Made by a program: the position numbers and the translations under genes. Below, one piece after another: positions 46,256 to 59,600 of a stretch of 64,000 nt of DNA (position 1 is the first letter of the stretch; each line of letters opens with the position of its first letter). The DNA comes from Thamnidium elegans (lineage: Eukaryota > Mucoromycota > Mucoromycetes > Mucorales > Mucoraceae): assembly GCA_025201345.1 (NCBI GenBank), contig JAIXMG010000019.1, positions 434,001 to 498,000 on the forward strand, in the 5' to 3' direction. A model generated the notes under the pieces. That model did not search any database, was not told where the DNA came from, and worked only from the letters and a program-made list of their open reading frames with translations.

Positions 46256-47441
46256 CTAGACTTCTTCTTCTACTTCAATAAATTCATATGAATCTTCTTG
46301 ATCTGATTTACTCGTCTTGTGAATCATCATTAACGCTAACAATATAGGCAAATGCATAATACTACCAAAGAATAATTGTTTGGCACTCTTATCATTACTA
46401 TTCATTTATACAATTTCATTAATATCACAATATTTTAAACAAACATTATATATATATATATATATACATATACCTTTTGCGCCAAAATTTGACAGCACCA
46501 TACAGCAAAGCAGCGTTAATAATAGTAGAATCAGCAGCAAAAGTCCAAGAAGTAATATCCAAATAAGGTAAACTCCAACATAATGGGAACATAGCTAAAC
46601 TGTATCTTAAAGAAACACGAGCATTCAATTTAGGATCAGTAACAGACATCATACGATACCCAGCTTTTGAATAATCAGCACGAAGGTTCCAAGCCAAAGA
46701 ATTAAAATGAGGGAATTGCCAGGCATATAAAATAGCGCCTAAAACCCAGGCACCTGGATCAAGTGAATTTGTAACAGCAGCCCAACCCATCATAGGTGGA
46801 ATTCCTCCAACTACAGCACCGGCCCAAGTGTTTGCAATTGAAGCACGTTTCATGGGCGTATATACTGCTGTATAAAGAAAAATGTTTGCTGCACCCAAGG
46901 CAGCCGTAAGAGGATTTACCATGGTAGCTAACATGGCTACACCTGCGGTACCTGTCAAGACGCCAAAGTTAAAGGCGTGGAAAGGTGATAAGGCACGACG
47001 TCCCAGTACTCGATTACGAGTTCTCAACATTTGTGCGTCATAAGGAATCTCGATCCATTGATTAATAGAATTAGCTGAAGAAATACAAAGAGTTGTACCA
47101 ACTGTTGTATAAAGTAATGAAGAAACGTCCATAGCCCCAGGGGCAATGGCATATCCAGCCATAGCAGTCAATGCAACTAAACCACCTAATTTAGCCTTTA
47201 TTAATTCTTTATAAACTTTAGGTAATTCAGGTAAAGTGACACCATTGAGTGGTTTATATTTTGTTCCTTTAAATTCAGTTGGTGTAGGTGTGGGTGTAGC
47301 CTGTGTTGAATAATAGGGAGAAATAATAATATTGGCTGTAGAGGTAGTAGGTGTTTTATAGGTAATAGGGAAATATGTACTTTTCAATACATGATTTCTT
47401 TTCGAGATTAAACCATGTAAACGAGGTGAAGATCGCAACAT
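46256..47441 (-). CDS. COX10: Protoheme IX farnesyltransferase (heme O synthase)
   Basis: Two exons (47441-46474, 46397-46256) give 369 aa. COX10 farnesylates heme B to heme O in the mitochondrial inner membrane for cytochrome c oxidase. The N-terminus is Ser/Thr/Arg-rich without acids, a plausible presequence. Then come KLGGLVALTAMAGYA, the prenyltransferase signature NSINQWIEIPYDAQMLRT with its N-x3-(D)-x2-x-D-x-M-x-R-T pattern, YTPMKRASIANTWAGAVVGG, IPPMMGWAA and AWQFPHFNSLAWNLRADY. Multiple hydrophobic helices are present. The start is the first in-frame ATG (47441). A second exon supplies the last helix (FFGSIMHLPILLALMMI) and an acidic tail. Confidence 0.96.
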
Positions 47442-48021
47442 GTTTACTGACAAAAAAGAAAGAAAAAATTAAAAACTATTCTTTTGTTTATAAATTGAAG
47501 GGCCTTGGAGAAGGTACAAAAGGAATAAATGTTAATCCGCTTTATTTAAACTCATCTTTTTATCATCATCTGTCAGAGTGTTTGTATAAGTAGTTGTATG
47601 TAAAGATGCTCTTTACAGCGGTACTATTACAATTTGGTTATAGTCGAATATCTTTGAATTAACACGTACACTGAGATATTATTACTAGGTATATTTCTCT
47701 TTTTAAAAATTCATCATCCCATTGTTTATCTGATTTTATCTGATTTTTAAGTTTTGAGCGATTGGTTGCTCTTATTGTTATCGTAATTCCGCGCATCAAA
47801 TATTCGTATAAACAAGATATTACAAAACGGAAGAGAATGCTCGTCCTATTAAACATTGGAAAGACCAGAATTAAATACAACTTTGCAACTACTACTTCTT
47901 GGGGTGTGTATATCAATACACGAATAGCAGCGTATCCATTGGCTACATTTCACTCACCGAGAATGAAAAAAAAAAATGAAAAAAATATAGTTTTACTTTC
48001 AACCTTCTTTACTATTTTACC
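47442..48021. other. Divergent spacer COX10 / WD40 gene, with repeat-family relic
   Basis: It contains both promoters. 47700-47850 on the minus strand reads RIFDARNYDNNKS, matching RTFETGNYDNK of the relic near tRNA-Leu at 33570-33786. No intact gene. Confidence 0.45.
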
Positions 48022-49201
48022 ATGTCGACTGCTATTGACATTCAAACTTGCACTGACATCCTTCCTTCCTTCCAGCTAGTAAAAGGAATAGATCTTGGTT
48101 ATAAAAACGATTACGTTTTTGACGTGACAGCCAATAGTCAATATGCTATTACTTCCGCTTCTGACAATTTCGTTCGTCTTTATGATCTCGGTACATTACA
48201 ACTTTCGTATACCATTCCTGCACATGACAGTAAAATCTCAAAAATGAAGCTTAAAAGTGACCAGTTCCTTTTTACTGCAAGTGAAGATAAAACTTTAAAG
48301 CGTTGGGATTTACGTACTGCTGGTTCTACTGGACCTGTACAAACCTTCAAGTGTAAGTGTTATATATATATATATATATATTTGTATTGGCAATATTACT
48401 GACATACTATTTATTTAGACAACAAAAATTTGACAGCTTTCGATATCAACTGTAATGATACTATGGCTATTGTGGGTACAGAATTTTCTTCTAGTGATTT
48501 TTCTGCTGATATTGCGTTTTATGACACTCGTAATACCAACTTACTTTCCAAATTTACTGACTCTCATGGAGATGATGTTACAGAGGTAATATATTATTCA
48601 TCTAATTTAATGTCATGTAAAAATTAATATATCATAGGTTCAATGTCACCCTACAACACCGGGTCAATTTTTGTCTTGTTCAACAGATGGGATGATAAAT
48701 AATTATGAAGTAACTAAATTTGACGAGGAAGAGGAAATGATTTCAGCTGTCAATTCTGGATCATCTGTTAATAAAGCAGGATATTTTGGACCTAATGCTG
48801 AGTATATTTATTGTATGACACATATTGAAACATTCTCTCTTCATACACTTGAAGGTGATACTATCTGTGATTATGGAGATATTAGAAATATCGGTTTAAC
48901 ACAAGTTAATTATGCAATTGATTGTAATTATGATCCAATTTCTCAACGATTCTATTTAATTACTGGAAGTAATACGTAAGTGAAATATTTATAATTTTCA
49001 AATTATGATTTTTTAATGATTGTGATGATTAGTGGTACTGTTGATTTCTTCCATGTAAATATTGGGCAATTGCAACATTGTCAACAATTGCAAGGAGGAC
49101 ACACCGATGTTGTACGCTCTCTTTATTGGAATCATGCAACTCAAAGTATTTTGACAGGCGGTGAAGATGGAAGATTATGTGCTTGGCAAGGACAAGTTTA
49201 A
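48022..49201 (+). CDS. WD40-repeat protein, WDR89-like
   Basis: Four exons (48022-48352, 48419-48585, 48638-48975, 49033-49201) give 334 aa. WD repeats include YAITSASDNFVRLYDLGTLQ, QFLFTASEDKTLKRWDLRT, TEFSSSDFSADIAFYDTRN, PGQFLSCSTDGMINNYEV and SILTGGEDGRLCAWQG, about six to seven blades. The segment VNSGSSVNKAGYFGPNAEYI, then THIETFSLHTLEGD, is typical of the WDR89 family, whose function is poorly known. The frame closes at all junctions. Intron 1 contains a TA microsatellite. Confidence 0.9.
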
Positions 49202-49714
49202 ATTAGAAATATAATTCCTTTTTTTTTTAATAAATAAAAAATAATATTAGACTTACAAAAAAAAAAAAAAAAAGAAGCGTCTAAGTAGCTGTTTATACAT
49301 CATTAGTTCTTCGTAAGAAGATTCTCTTTGTTACAACTTTTCTTTTTTTTTAAAAAAATATTAATTACAATCTGTCTAAATATTTGCGACAGCTTTGGTT
49401 ACAATTTAATCTATACTAGAATTCCCTTAGGAAACGCTTTCTACTGTATTTTTTTTTCACTTAAGTCGTTCCATCTATAAAACAAAAATTGATGCTCACC
49501 TTACTTACTACCATCTCAGTTTCCATTTTTTACGCTACATTTCAGTTAGCATAGTCTTGAATTACACGAAAATATATCAGTTTTCTTTTGACCTTTGGTA
49601 GACTTTGCAAAGACAAGCAAAATTATAAAAAAAAGACATATTTCTCGAAGTTGATGTAACACATGAGGTCTAGATACACCTTAAAACGAAAAAAAGGTAA
49701 AAAGAAGATATGAT
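49202..49714. other. Intergenic, no gene
   Basis: AT-rich; 49640-49714 is the downstream flank shared (inverted) with tRNA-Ile copy 1. Confidence 0.5.
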
Positions 49715-49788
49715 TGCTCACTAACAGGGTCGAACTGTTGACCTTGGCGTTATTAGCACCACGCTCTAACCAACTGAGCTAAGCGAGC
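49715..49788 (-). tRNA. tRNA-Ile (anticodon AAT), second copy
   Basis: Identical over its 74 nt to the gene at 44398-44471, on the opposite strand. Flanks are similar on both sides (AAATATGAATA before, TCATATCTT after), so it arose by duplication with flanks. Confidence 0.95.
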
Positions 49789-50395
49789 TATTCATATTTG
49801 AAGGACCAAAGAAAAAATGAAACTATAAAAAAATTAACAAAGCACACGTGATAATGGCGTGATTCGAGATTTCTAATTGGCTAAAATTCTTTTTAAAATA
49901 TTGAAAGTCCATTTTGTCTGAAGAAATATATGGCCCTGAGGCAGACCCTGACTCTAAAGTTTCTCAAAGCATTCCGCTTCTTTTTAAACTATACTTAAAG
50001 AATTGTGTTTTTTATATGAAAAAAAAAAATGTACGATTTTAAAAATAATTATGTTTTCTTTAGTTTGTAAAAAAATAAAGTAATCTCAGGTACTACTAAA
50101 TTGTTTCAGATACAAATTTTTTTTGAATAAGGTTAGCGGCATAATGCATTATCCATGTTACGCTGCGGGGGAATTTATCAATGTCAAAAAATAAGCACGT
50201 TTATCGTACGATAAAAAAAAACCATAAACATATTATTTTTGATATTTTTTTTTTTTTAATAATTAAAAGAGTAAAGTATATATAGTACAGAGGTTATATT
50301 ATTTCGAATAGGGAAATATATAGAGGAAATCAAATAGGGTTGTTGTTGTGTGCGTATGCTTTTGCGTTTAAAGGAATAAAATCTATTTTTTTTTT
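49789..50395. promoter_or_regulatory. Upstream flank of tRNA-Ile copy 2, with CCAATTAG/CACGTG element
   Basis: Minus-strand CCAATTAG (49880-49873) and CACGTG (49850-49845), 22 bp apart, 57-92 bp upstream of the tRNA. The rest is AT-rich DNA and the 3' flank of ACH1; no gene. Confidence 0.45.
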
Positions 50396-52243
50396 TTACC
50401 AAGAATCGAGCTTCATGGTACCATTTTCCATCAAGTTGGTGTGCATCTTGAAGACCTTGTCAAGCATTTGAGGTTCATGACCTCTACCGGCAGCAAGACA
50501 CTTCTTGGTAGCCATGTCAAAGTAATCTTGAATTTGAGGCTTATATTCGGGATGAACACAGTTATCAATAATAACTTGAGCACGTTCACGAGGAGATAAA
50601 CCACGAAGATCAGCTAAACCTTGTTCAGTAACAAAGATATCAAGATCATGTTCGGTTTGATCGACATGAGAACACATGGGAACAACACAAGAGACACCGT
50701 TAGCATCCTTCTTGGAGGGACGAGTGGAAGGAGTATGCATAACACTTAATTTAGCATTACGTAAGAAATCACCGGAGCCACCAAGACCGTTCAACATACC
50801 AGAACCACAAACCAAGGTAGAGTTAGCTTGACCATAGATATCAAATTCAACAGGTGTGTTCATAGCAATACAACCAAGACGACGAATAACTTCAGGAGAG
50901 TTAGAGACTTGTTGAGATCTTAACAAGAATCTATCCTTATACTTTTCCCAGTTATCATAGAACTTATCAAAACCTTCAGGAGAGAAACGAATAGACGTAG
51001 CACTGGCGAACTTGAGCTTTTCAGAATCAAAGTATTCGAGGAAAGTATCTTGTAATACCTCAGTGAATCTATAAATTTTAAAAATAAATTAATCCCATTA
51101 CTTTCCCAGATATTTCCGTTTTTTTTTTGTTATACTTACACAGTGACATTTTGGAAACGTGACTTGGCTAAACCACCAATGACAGCATTAGCAATGTTAC
51201 CAATACCAGATTGGAGAGGTAATAAGTTGGTTGGAAGACGACCATACTTGACTTCTTCTTCGAAGAATTCAATAAGATGAGAAGCAATAGCTTCAGATTT
51301 ATCATCGGCGGGGGTGTTACCACCAGTCTTATCAGGACGGTTACTTTCAACAACAGCAATAACCTTGTCAAGATCAATAGGGATTGCAGTCTATTTATAA
51401 CTAAAGTTAGAAATGTTCTTTTTTTTTCTTTTTTATTTTTGCATTTGACAATAAAAAATTGACTTACAGTTCCGATTCTATCCTCAGTATTCATAATCAA
51501 GTAAGGCTTACGGTTGGGAGGGAGGGTACCCATATTGATATCGTGAAGACCTTCGAAAGAAGGAATACGGGTATTGACTTCGATAATAATCTTATCGGCC
51601 ATTTGAAGTAATTCAGGAGTTGCACCAACTGAGGCACCAGGAACAATCCAACCATCTTCGGTAATAGCAGTAGCTTCAACAACGACAATATCGAGCTTGT
51701 TGTTAGGCTTATCCTTGGTATAATAACCTATTATTTATCACATATTAGAAAAAAGAAAAGTGGATGGAGTTAAAAAATAAATAAATAACTTACCATAAAG
51801 TAAATCTTGAGGGAACATAGAAAGATGCTTATCAGCAAAACGAATACGGCCTTCATTAATACCCTTTTTGATGTTTTTACCGACTTGATGAGGATAACGA
51901 CGGTCAATCATATCGAGTTCAGCCCAACGATCTTCACATTCAGCACCAGAAGAGGCACCAACGAAAAGGTTGAACTTCATTTTACCTTGAAGGCTGTTCT
52001 TTTCGACGTGATCAGCTAAGGCAATAGGGATCATCTTGGGATAACCAACACCAGTGAAACCAGACCAACCCATATATCTAAGTTGCAAAAATAAATAAAT
52101 ATACGTCCAATTTTTTTCCTTCGAAAAAGATATACTTACTGTCCATCCTTAAAGAACTTGAGGGTATCCTCAGCGCTCATGACCTTTTTCAAGAGTTGAG
52201 GACGACGGATTCTAGACTTTAATGCAGCGCTAGCAGTATTCAT
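50396..52243 (-). CDS. ACH1: Acetyl-CoA hydrolase / CoA transferase
   Basis: Five exons (52243-52140, 52077-51794, 51727-51468, 51390-51140, 51068-50396) give 523 aa, the size of fungal Ach1. In yeast this mitochondrial enzyme mainly moves CoA between succinyl-CoA and acetate and detoxifies acetate. Visible are [90 protein letters not shown] and [15 protein letters not shown], all conserved in Ach1. The N-terminus ([20 protein letters not shown]) is basic, without acids, consistent with import. Codon use in the last exon is biased toward C-ending codons, suggesting strong expression. Confidence 0.97.
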
Positions 52244-53273
52244 ATTAAAAAAAAATTACAATAAAATATATATGAAAAAACAAAAAAGAAAAAAAGAACG
52301 GACCTTTTTTTTTTTTGCTTTATATATAAATTATGTCAATATTTCTATCGGCGTATTAATTTTATAGTACGGATAATAAAGCTTCCACTCTTTTTTAGCA
52401 AAGGCTCTTCTCCACTAAAAGGTGGGGTTATTTATGACATATTTGTTTGTTTTCGTTTCCTTCTTCCTCTAGTTTTCAAGCCTCCATTACTTTCAACTTT
52501 TTTGAATAATAATTAAGATATTTAACATTCCTCTTTTTGTATTATTATCGAACCACTTGTAACTCACTTTGAAACTATATATCGTAGTTTCCAATGAAGA
52601 CGGTATACTTTTTTTTTGAAAGCCAGTCAAAAGGTGGGGTAATTTCTAGCCTTGCCAATAAAATTAAAAGCGATTAACATAAAAACTCCTACGTTGGTTG
52701 GGTTCCATCTCGTAGTTACAGCTCGCATTAAAATGGAAGATATTACTATTTTCTGTTGGTTAAATTTTAATGCAGATTGATATCGAATTCAATTGATTGG
52801 GTCCTGAAAAATATACATCTAAAAGTTTTGGTATATTCTAAAACACATGTAAGCGGCTAAATGATGAGGAATCGGGAAAGAATTCTAATGTCATCATTCA
52901 AAGGGTGCTTGTGTTGATAGACTGGTTACACAAAGGGAAAAAGCTTGCCAAAAGGTTTAAGCCGTGTGTGTAACAGTTAGGCAATCAAGTAATTGATTAG
53001 AATAGAAAAAAAAATGTGGGGAAAATAAGTCATCATCTATAAATAACAGCGTCAAGACCATTTTTATAGTGTTTTTAGAAGTAACAGAACGATTTTCAGA
53101 GTAGAATAGTACAACATTGATTTCATTACACAACGGTTTTTTATTTTTATTTTAGTGATAATGATATAAAATATATTTCTTTTTAATATACAGTGACAAG
53201 GTTTTACCGATTATATATGGGTAAATTTAAAGAGGGGAAAGTATACTATAGTATGTAATTTTTTGGTGGTGGG
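52244..53273. other. Intergenic, no gene
   Basis: About 1 kb of AT-rich DNA holding the ACH1 promoter. The block AAAAGGTGGGGT occurs twice (about 52419 and 52630). No open frame of interest. Confidence 0.5.
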
Positions 53274-55291
53274 CTAGAGCTTAACCAAGGTATCTTGAAT
53301 TCTAATCTCATGTTGGTCAATCATATCATCTTCATTCAACAAAACGACACGATGAGTTTCGTGTATCACTTTTCCATCCTCCTCTCTAACTACGACAGTA
53401 TCTATGTTACGCACAGGTCCCGTAAACCATTTTCGACCTGAGACTGCATAGACGATTGAAGCTAAACCAATAATAAAGCCGAATGGGATAATAGCAAAAT
53501 TCATATTATTTGCCGTAATTGGAGCTTGCTAAGATTAAAGTTGAGGTTAAAAAAAAAAGAAAAAAAGAATTAAACCCTTGCTCTAAGTAAACTTACTGTG
53601 GGTAAAATAAATAATACAGAAGTGAATAAGATCCAAATACAAGCAATTATACCGCACGGAATAGATAATTTACCCATACTGTAAGGACCACGTTGAAACC
53701 TTTTTCTTGCCATTGTAATACGAAGCCAGATGGGTATAAAATAGGATATATTGGCTGAGATGGTATTAATGGAAACAATAGTTTCATAAGCTACTTCACT
53801 AAAGAGGTACGGAATGCCTAGAATAACAGCAAAAGCAATATTGAACCAAACTGCGTTAGCTGGAACTTTACTGGATGATAACTTTGTTAGCCATTTTGAA
53901 CAGGGCATAGCTCCATCTCTAGCAAAAGCATATGTTTGACGGGATGAACCAACAATTACTGCAGCCCCTCTAAATATATATAATTTTTTGAGATAAATAA
54001 TTTATTATACTTGTATCCACACGTAAAATATACCTACGCAAAGTACATGGCAACAATAATAATAACCAAAAACCACATTGTCCAACCAATACCTGTACTA
54101 TCTAAAAAGACCTGAGTGATAGACATTGGATTTTTACCATTTACAATTTGCGCGTCAAAATCTTGTATCATAAAAGCGCAAGCAATCATAAGGATAGTAC
54201 CTGCTACAGCAGATGTAGCAATAGCCATTACAATACCCATAGGAGACCCACGTTGAGCAGACTTAGTTTCTTCACTCACATGTGCTGCTGTATCGTAACC
54301 ATTTAAAGTAAATTGAGCTTGAAGTAATCCAATTAACCAAGCATAACCATCACTTTTAAGCCCTGTATTGTTGTAACTTTGACCGAAAACAAATGAAGCA
54401 GAAGGTTTATTTTCTGTTAATAATAAACCAACTACAACAATAAATAGGATACCCATAATATGCCACCAAACTGATAAATTATTTATAATGCCGGTGTATC
54501 TTATCGGTAATGTATTCATCCAGCCGTGAACGAATAAGATGGCGAGAAATACACCGTAATCAATCACAGCTGTAGTCTGGAAATCGGGTTTAGCGACAGA
54601 TACTGCTGAAGTCAAAAAACCGGCCATACCTAAATCACTAGCACAAATAGCTACAGCTAAACTAAGCCTAATGAAACACTTTCAGGAGGGGGAGAAAAAA
54701 AGGGAGGGAAAAAAGTTATATTTACCAATTAAAATAACCAACAATCCAACACATAAATGGAACCCATTCTGAATCTGATAATTGAGCTGTCCAAAAATAT
54801 AAGCCTCCTGTAGTTGGAAATGCACTACAAACTATTTAAACGTAAAATCATTAATACAGCTACAAAAAAAAAAAAAAAAGTTTTAAATCTTACTTTCTGC
54901 TAAACTAGATCCAATTGTTAGAGTCAGAATAGCAACAATTAAATAACCCCATATCGAAGCAGAAGTTCCACCTGTTAATAATGTTGTACCCCATAGCTTA
55001 ACATATACAAAAAAAGAAATTTAATATAGCAACTCTATTTTTTTTTTATTGCATTCTCCTTACAGGTAATAAACCACCTAAAACTGAGCAACATCCAAAT
55101 GATATAGCGAAATTTGAAAAGGCAGATAAATGTCGATTTAAATCTTGTTTATAACCGAGTTTTGCTAATAACAGTTCATCATCCATCATTGCTTCATCTT
55201 GTTTCCTTTTTTTATCTTGGTACATTTTCTCGGATTTTTCTTTTCCAAAAATTAAGGCGCGGTCAGGTACCTTAATATTAGGCCAAGTCAT
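53274..55291 (-). CDS. APC-superfamily amino acid/GABA-type permease
   Basis: Six exons (55291-55064, 54996-54894, 54831-54726, 54667-54038, 53969-53597, 53528-53274) give 564 aa. A charged N-terminal cytosolic segment of about 55 residues precedes HLSAFSNFAISFGCCSVLGG, the first helix; then WGTTLLTGGTSASIWGYLIV and FPTTGGLYFWTAQLS. The family's NGYDTAAHVSEETK motif lies near the middle, followed by SSRQTYAFARDGAMP. About twelve hydrophobic segments can be counted. These features are typical of the fungal GABA/choline/amino-acid permease branch (Uga4-, Hnm1-like). Substrate is not predictable. It would reside in the plasma or vacuolar membrane. Confidence 0.93.
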
Positions 55292-56650
55292 TTTTTTTTT
55301 TTTTTTTTGAAAAAAAATAGAAAAGTATATGACTTAATGAAAAGGATGTGTTTAATTCAATTTAAAGAAAGGGGTTTTTATACAAACAAAAGAAAATAAC
55401 GGAGAGATATATACTTCCCTCCCCCCCCCCCCCCTTGAGTTAAAACTTCAAAAAGAAACCTTATAAAACATAGATCTCCCACTCCCTAAAAAAAAGATGA
55501 CATTTATATCTCCCAGTAAGTAAAAAAAACCATAAAAGTATATATAATAATTAATAAGGGGATTTGTGGATAGAACAGAAAGGAAATGGGTATATATATA
55601 CCTTAAATGTTGGTACTAGGGACAACAGAAATATCTAAAACGATTGATAAGCACGCGACAAGAGCCGTAATAGAAATTATTTATTTGTTATTATTGTAAT
55701 ATGACACAATCATGTTAAACTAGTTCATACAAACCAACAAGGATAGAATTCTTGGAATACAGCCTCCTCTTCTTCTTTGCTATAAAGCGCTCGATTATAT
55801 CACTTCTCCTTTTGTTTCTATGTCAAAGTTAAAAAAGACAGTTAAATTAAAATGTGCTCCGTGTTGTCAATATACGCGAATAACTGATGCACAAAAAAAC
55901 CCTTTTTTTCGATAAACATTTAATAATCGTATATAAAACTGCTTAACAAAAAACAAACAAAATCGCTGCATAGATTTTTTTTTTCAGTAGCTCAATAAAG
56001 TACCTGTAACACTCTCGATCATCATATAATCGCTTTAAAACTGTCATTTTCAGGAACGTATTTGACGGTGTGCGAAAAAATTGGTTTATTACAAAACCTG
56101 TTTCAACTATTTTCGATCACTTTTTTTCTTTTTAAAAAAAATAAATCTATTTGATAACAAAGGATGTATGTTTATTATGTTACAATAAACAATATACTTG
56201 TTCTAGAAGATACTCTGTAGTTTACCTTTGTATAATACTCGATTTTATGTTATTATTAGTAAGGTGACCGTTTTTAAAGCATATTTGTCGTGTAACAAGT
56301 TATTTGCTCGTATAAACCAATTCTTTTCTTTATTTTGTTTGCAACCAATAACGACTCTTTTTTTATTTTATGATTAATCTATCCCGGGGAGTTTTTTTTT
56401 TTACTTCAAACCTATTAATACAGCTGTAAAAAGAGTCAGTGTTAGAAAAATATAACGAATAGTAATAATAAATAAAAAACCCCTTTTTTTTTGTGTAATA
56501 TTTATACCAATATTAGTCTTATCACAATAACAATACCATAAAAGTCAAAAGCTGGTGTTCCTTGAGCCTGATCTTTCCTTTCCCCACCCCTCTTTTTTTT
56601 ATCTCTCTTTCTTTTCTTTGCCCAATTTTTTTTTATCTGTCATATTTAAT
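55292..56650. other. Divergent intergenic region, no gene
   Basis: 1.36 kb of AT-rich DNA with promoters of the permease and phospholipase D genes. A C13 tract lies near 55421-55433. No supported open frame. Confidence 0.5.
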
Positions 56651-59600
56651 ATGTCACATCCAATCATGAATAATATGGAATTTATTCACCAACGAAAAGA
56701 AAGTGGTGGATATGAAGAAGACGATGAAAATAGTTTTGGGTCCGAAAAGCAAACGGATCCAAGCAAGTGGCACTCCATCTTACGTCGAATGTCTATCAAC
56801 ATTCAACGAGACGAAGGAACACCTGATAGCGAAATCATTTCAGGAAGAAGCGTAGCGCATCCAACTGACCATGAACGGGCTTTAATGTTAAATATACCTC
56901 ATTATAGTAGTAGTACCGAAGACTTGTCAGATGAAACGATTGAGGATAATACGTTACCTACTGTAGATGAAATCGTTACGGATTATATCGATAGCACCAA
57001 TAATATGCTTCATAAACAACAACCGAGTTATTTTGAAAATCCGTTTGATACAGATACTGCTTCGACGGATGATACAGTATTTGTTCAACCAACAACAGAT
57101 AACAGCAATAAAAAAATTGTGCACCCGTTGATGAAAATAGAAACAGAGAAAAATCATCACGGGATATTAGCTTCAAATTCAATGCGAAATGACTCAGCAC
57201 AAGGTACAAAAAAATAAAATGATAGGTATTATATAACTTTAATTCATATTGTATAAATACAGGTGCAAATAATAAAGCAAAACTTCAATGGGCTAAAACT
57301 TTTGAAAAAATTAAAGTGGTAAATAGTATTGGTCATCATCAAAGTAGTCAACAAAGAAGAAATAGTATAGCACCTCATACAATTACGAAACAACCTTTAG
57401 CTCCTTATTATCCAGCGGCTTTTACGCCTGGGTACCTTTCTTTGTTATGTAGGGACGAGCATGGTCGAAAACCGGTAAGAATAATATGGTTAAAACTGAG
57501 TAGCATGTTACTGACTATTTTACAGCCCCCTATATTGTTTGATGCATTATCGGTAATAATAATAATAATAATACACTATATATAGATAAATTAAACATTT
57601 TATATAAAGGTTGCTATCACAGACTCAGAAATCGATCAGACATCTATTCAACGACTCTGGACATTTCGTATTGAGTTACAGTACGGTGAAATTAAATGGG
57701 TTATCAACCGTACAATTATTGAATTTTATAACCTTCATTTGACCTTAAAATTCAAATATATTTCTGGACTTACGGAGCAGCCACCTTCTTTCCCAAGTCA
57801 ACTTTCACATTTGACAAATGCAGCTTTAACATCTATGCGTCTTTCTCGCGAGGAAGAAGATGTCAATACAGGAGACACGGCACTAAAACGACGAGACGCG
57901 CTTGAGGTTTATTTAAAGGATTTGGTACAGCAAGCCAGTATGATAATAAATTACGAGCTATGTGAATTTTTAGAATTAAGTGCAGTGTCTATTGTCAAAG
58001 ATATGGGATGGAAAGGAAAAGAGGGGTACTTGGAATACAATACAAACCCTGCTTCTTTTCGATCTTCGTTTGGTTGGCATCGATGGAAGAAAGAATGGAT
58101 TATCTTGCGTGATTCTTATATTGGGTTTTGTAAGGATATTGGATCAAAGGGCCCTACCGATGTACTCTTGTTTGATAGAAATTTTAAAGTCACTCGAAGT
58201 CAAAGTACGTTTGGGTCGATTCATCAAACTCATTTTATTATCTCCAATTCGGCTAGACGAATTGAAGTAAAGGGTCCAACTTCAAGACATATAGATGAAT
58301 GGATAGAGAATTTAGATAAGGTTCAAAAGGAGAGTCCGTGGATTATGAATCATCGTTTTGGTTCTTTTGCTCCTATAAGAGAAAATGCTAAAGCAAAATG
58401 GTTTGTTGATGGGCATGGTAACAATAAGAGAAAAAAAAAATGGGAGGAGGGGAGTGAAGGAGTCGGACAGAGAGAAAAAAAAAGTATTGATGTATATATA
58501 CTCATTTATTAGATTATTACGAGGCTGTAGCTCAAGCCATTTTATCAGCAAAGTCAGAAATTTATATAGAAGATTGGTGGCTGGTAAGTTAAATGTTACA
58601 TATTTAGGAATAAAGTTGATTCATATTAACATCTCTTTCTGTGTGTGTGTGTGTGCGTGTGTGTGTAGAGTCCACAATTAGTAAACATACTCTTTTAAAA
58701 AATACGCACAAAAAAATACTTGATAAACCAACCAACTTTTTTTTTTCTGTGTAGTATTTACGTAGACCACCCAAAGGAAATGAAGAGTATCGACTTGATC
58801 GATTATTAAAAAGAAAAGCATGCGAAGGTGTGATGATCTATATAGTGATTTATAAAAATGTGTCTGTTGCACTACCTTTGGATTCTCAACATACTCGTGA
58901 TTGGATGCATAACGTTCATCCCAACATTATTGTACAAAGACATGCAAATTTGACTTCTTCCCCTTTTTGGGCTCATCACGAGGTAAGAAATTAGAGTAAG
59001 AAGAAGTGCATTCATTTGCTTATTGGTTCAATATAGAAAATATTGGTAGTGGATTACAGGTTAGCATTTGTAGGTGGATTAGATTTATGTTTTGGGTAAG
59101 CTTAAAAAAAAAAATTGATTAATACATGTTTTTTAAAACTTTTTTTATTAGACGTTATGATACTCAAAGACATGATTTGACTGATCACTCGTCTCATGAA
59201 GAAATATTTCCTGGACAGGATTATTCAAATCCAAGAATTAAAGATTTTCATAAAGGTAAATAAAATATATTTAATTTGTATAAAGTATTTACACGTATGG
59301 ATAGTGAGTCAATACGATATGGAATTGATTAATAAAAAGAATACTGCAAGAATGCCTTGGCATGATATTCATACAGCCATGGTAAATAGCGTAACATCCA
59401 ATTACTGCAAAAAGGCAGGTTTTTTTTTAATTGTTCTTTCTTGGTTATTTAGACAGGTCCTCCTGCAAGAGACATCGCTCGTCACTTCATTCAAAGGTGG
59501 AACTTTATAAAGTCAAACAGAGCAAAAGAAAGAGCAGAGTTACCGTTCTTATTACCGAAAGGTGAATATGTAGCTCTAAGAGATGAGTCAAAGTTTAAAG

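Noticed and set aside
52419..52641. AAAAGGTGGGGT occurring twice upstream of ACH1 as a regulatory pair
   Set aside because: Only two copies, short, and not seen elsewhere; too weak to call.
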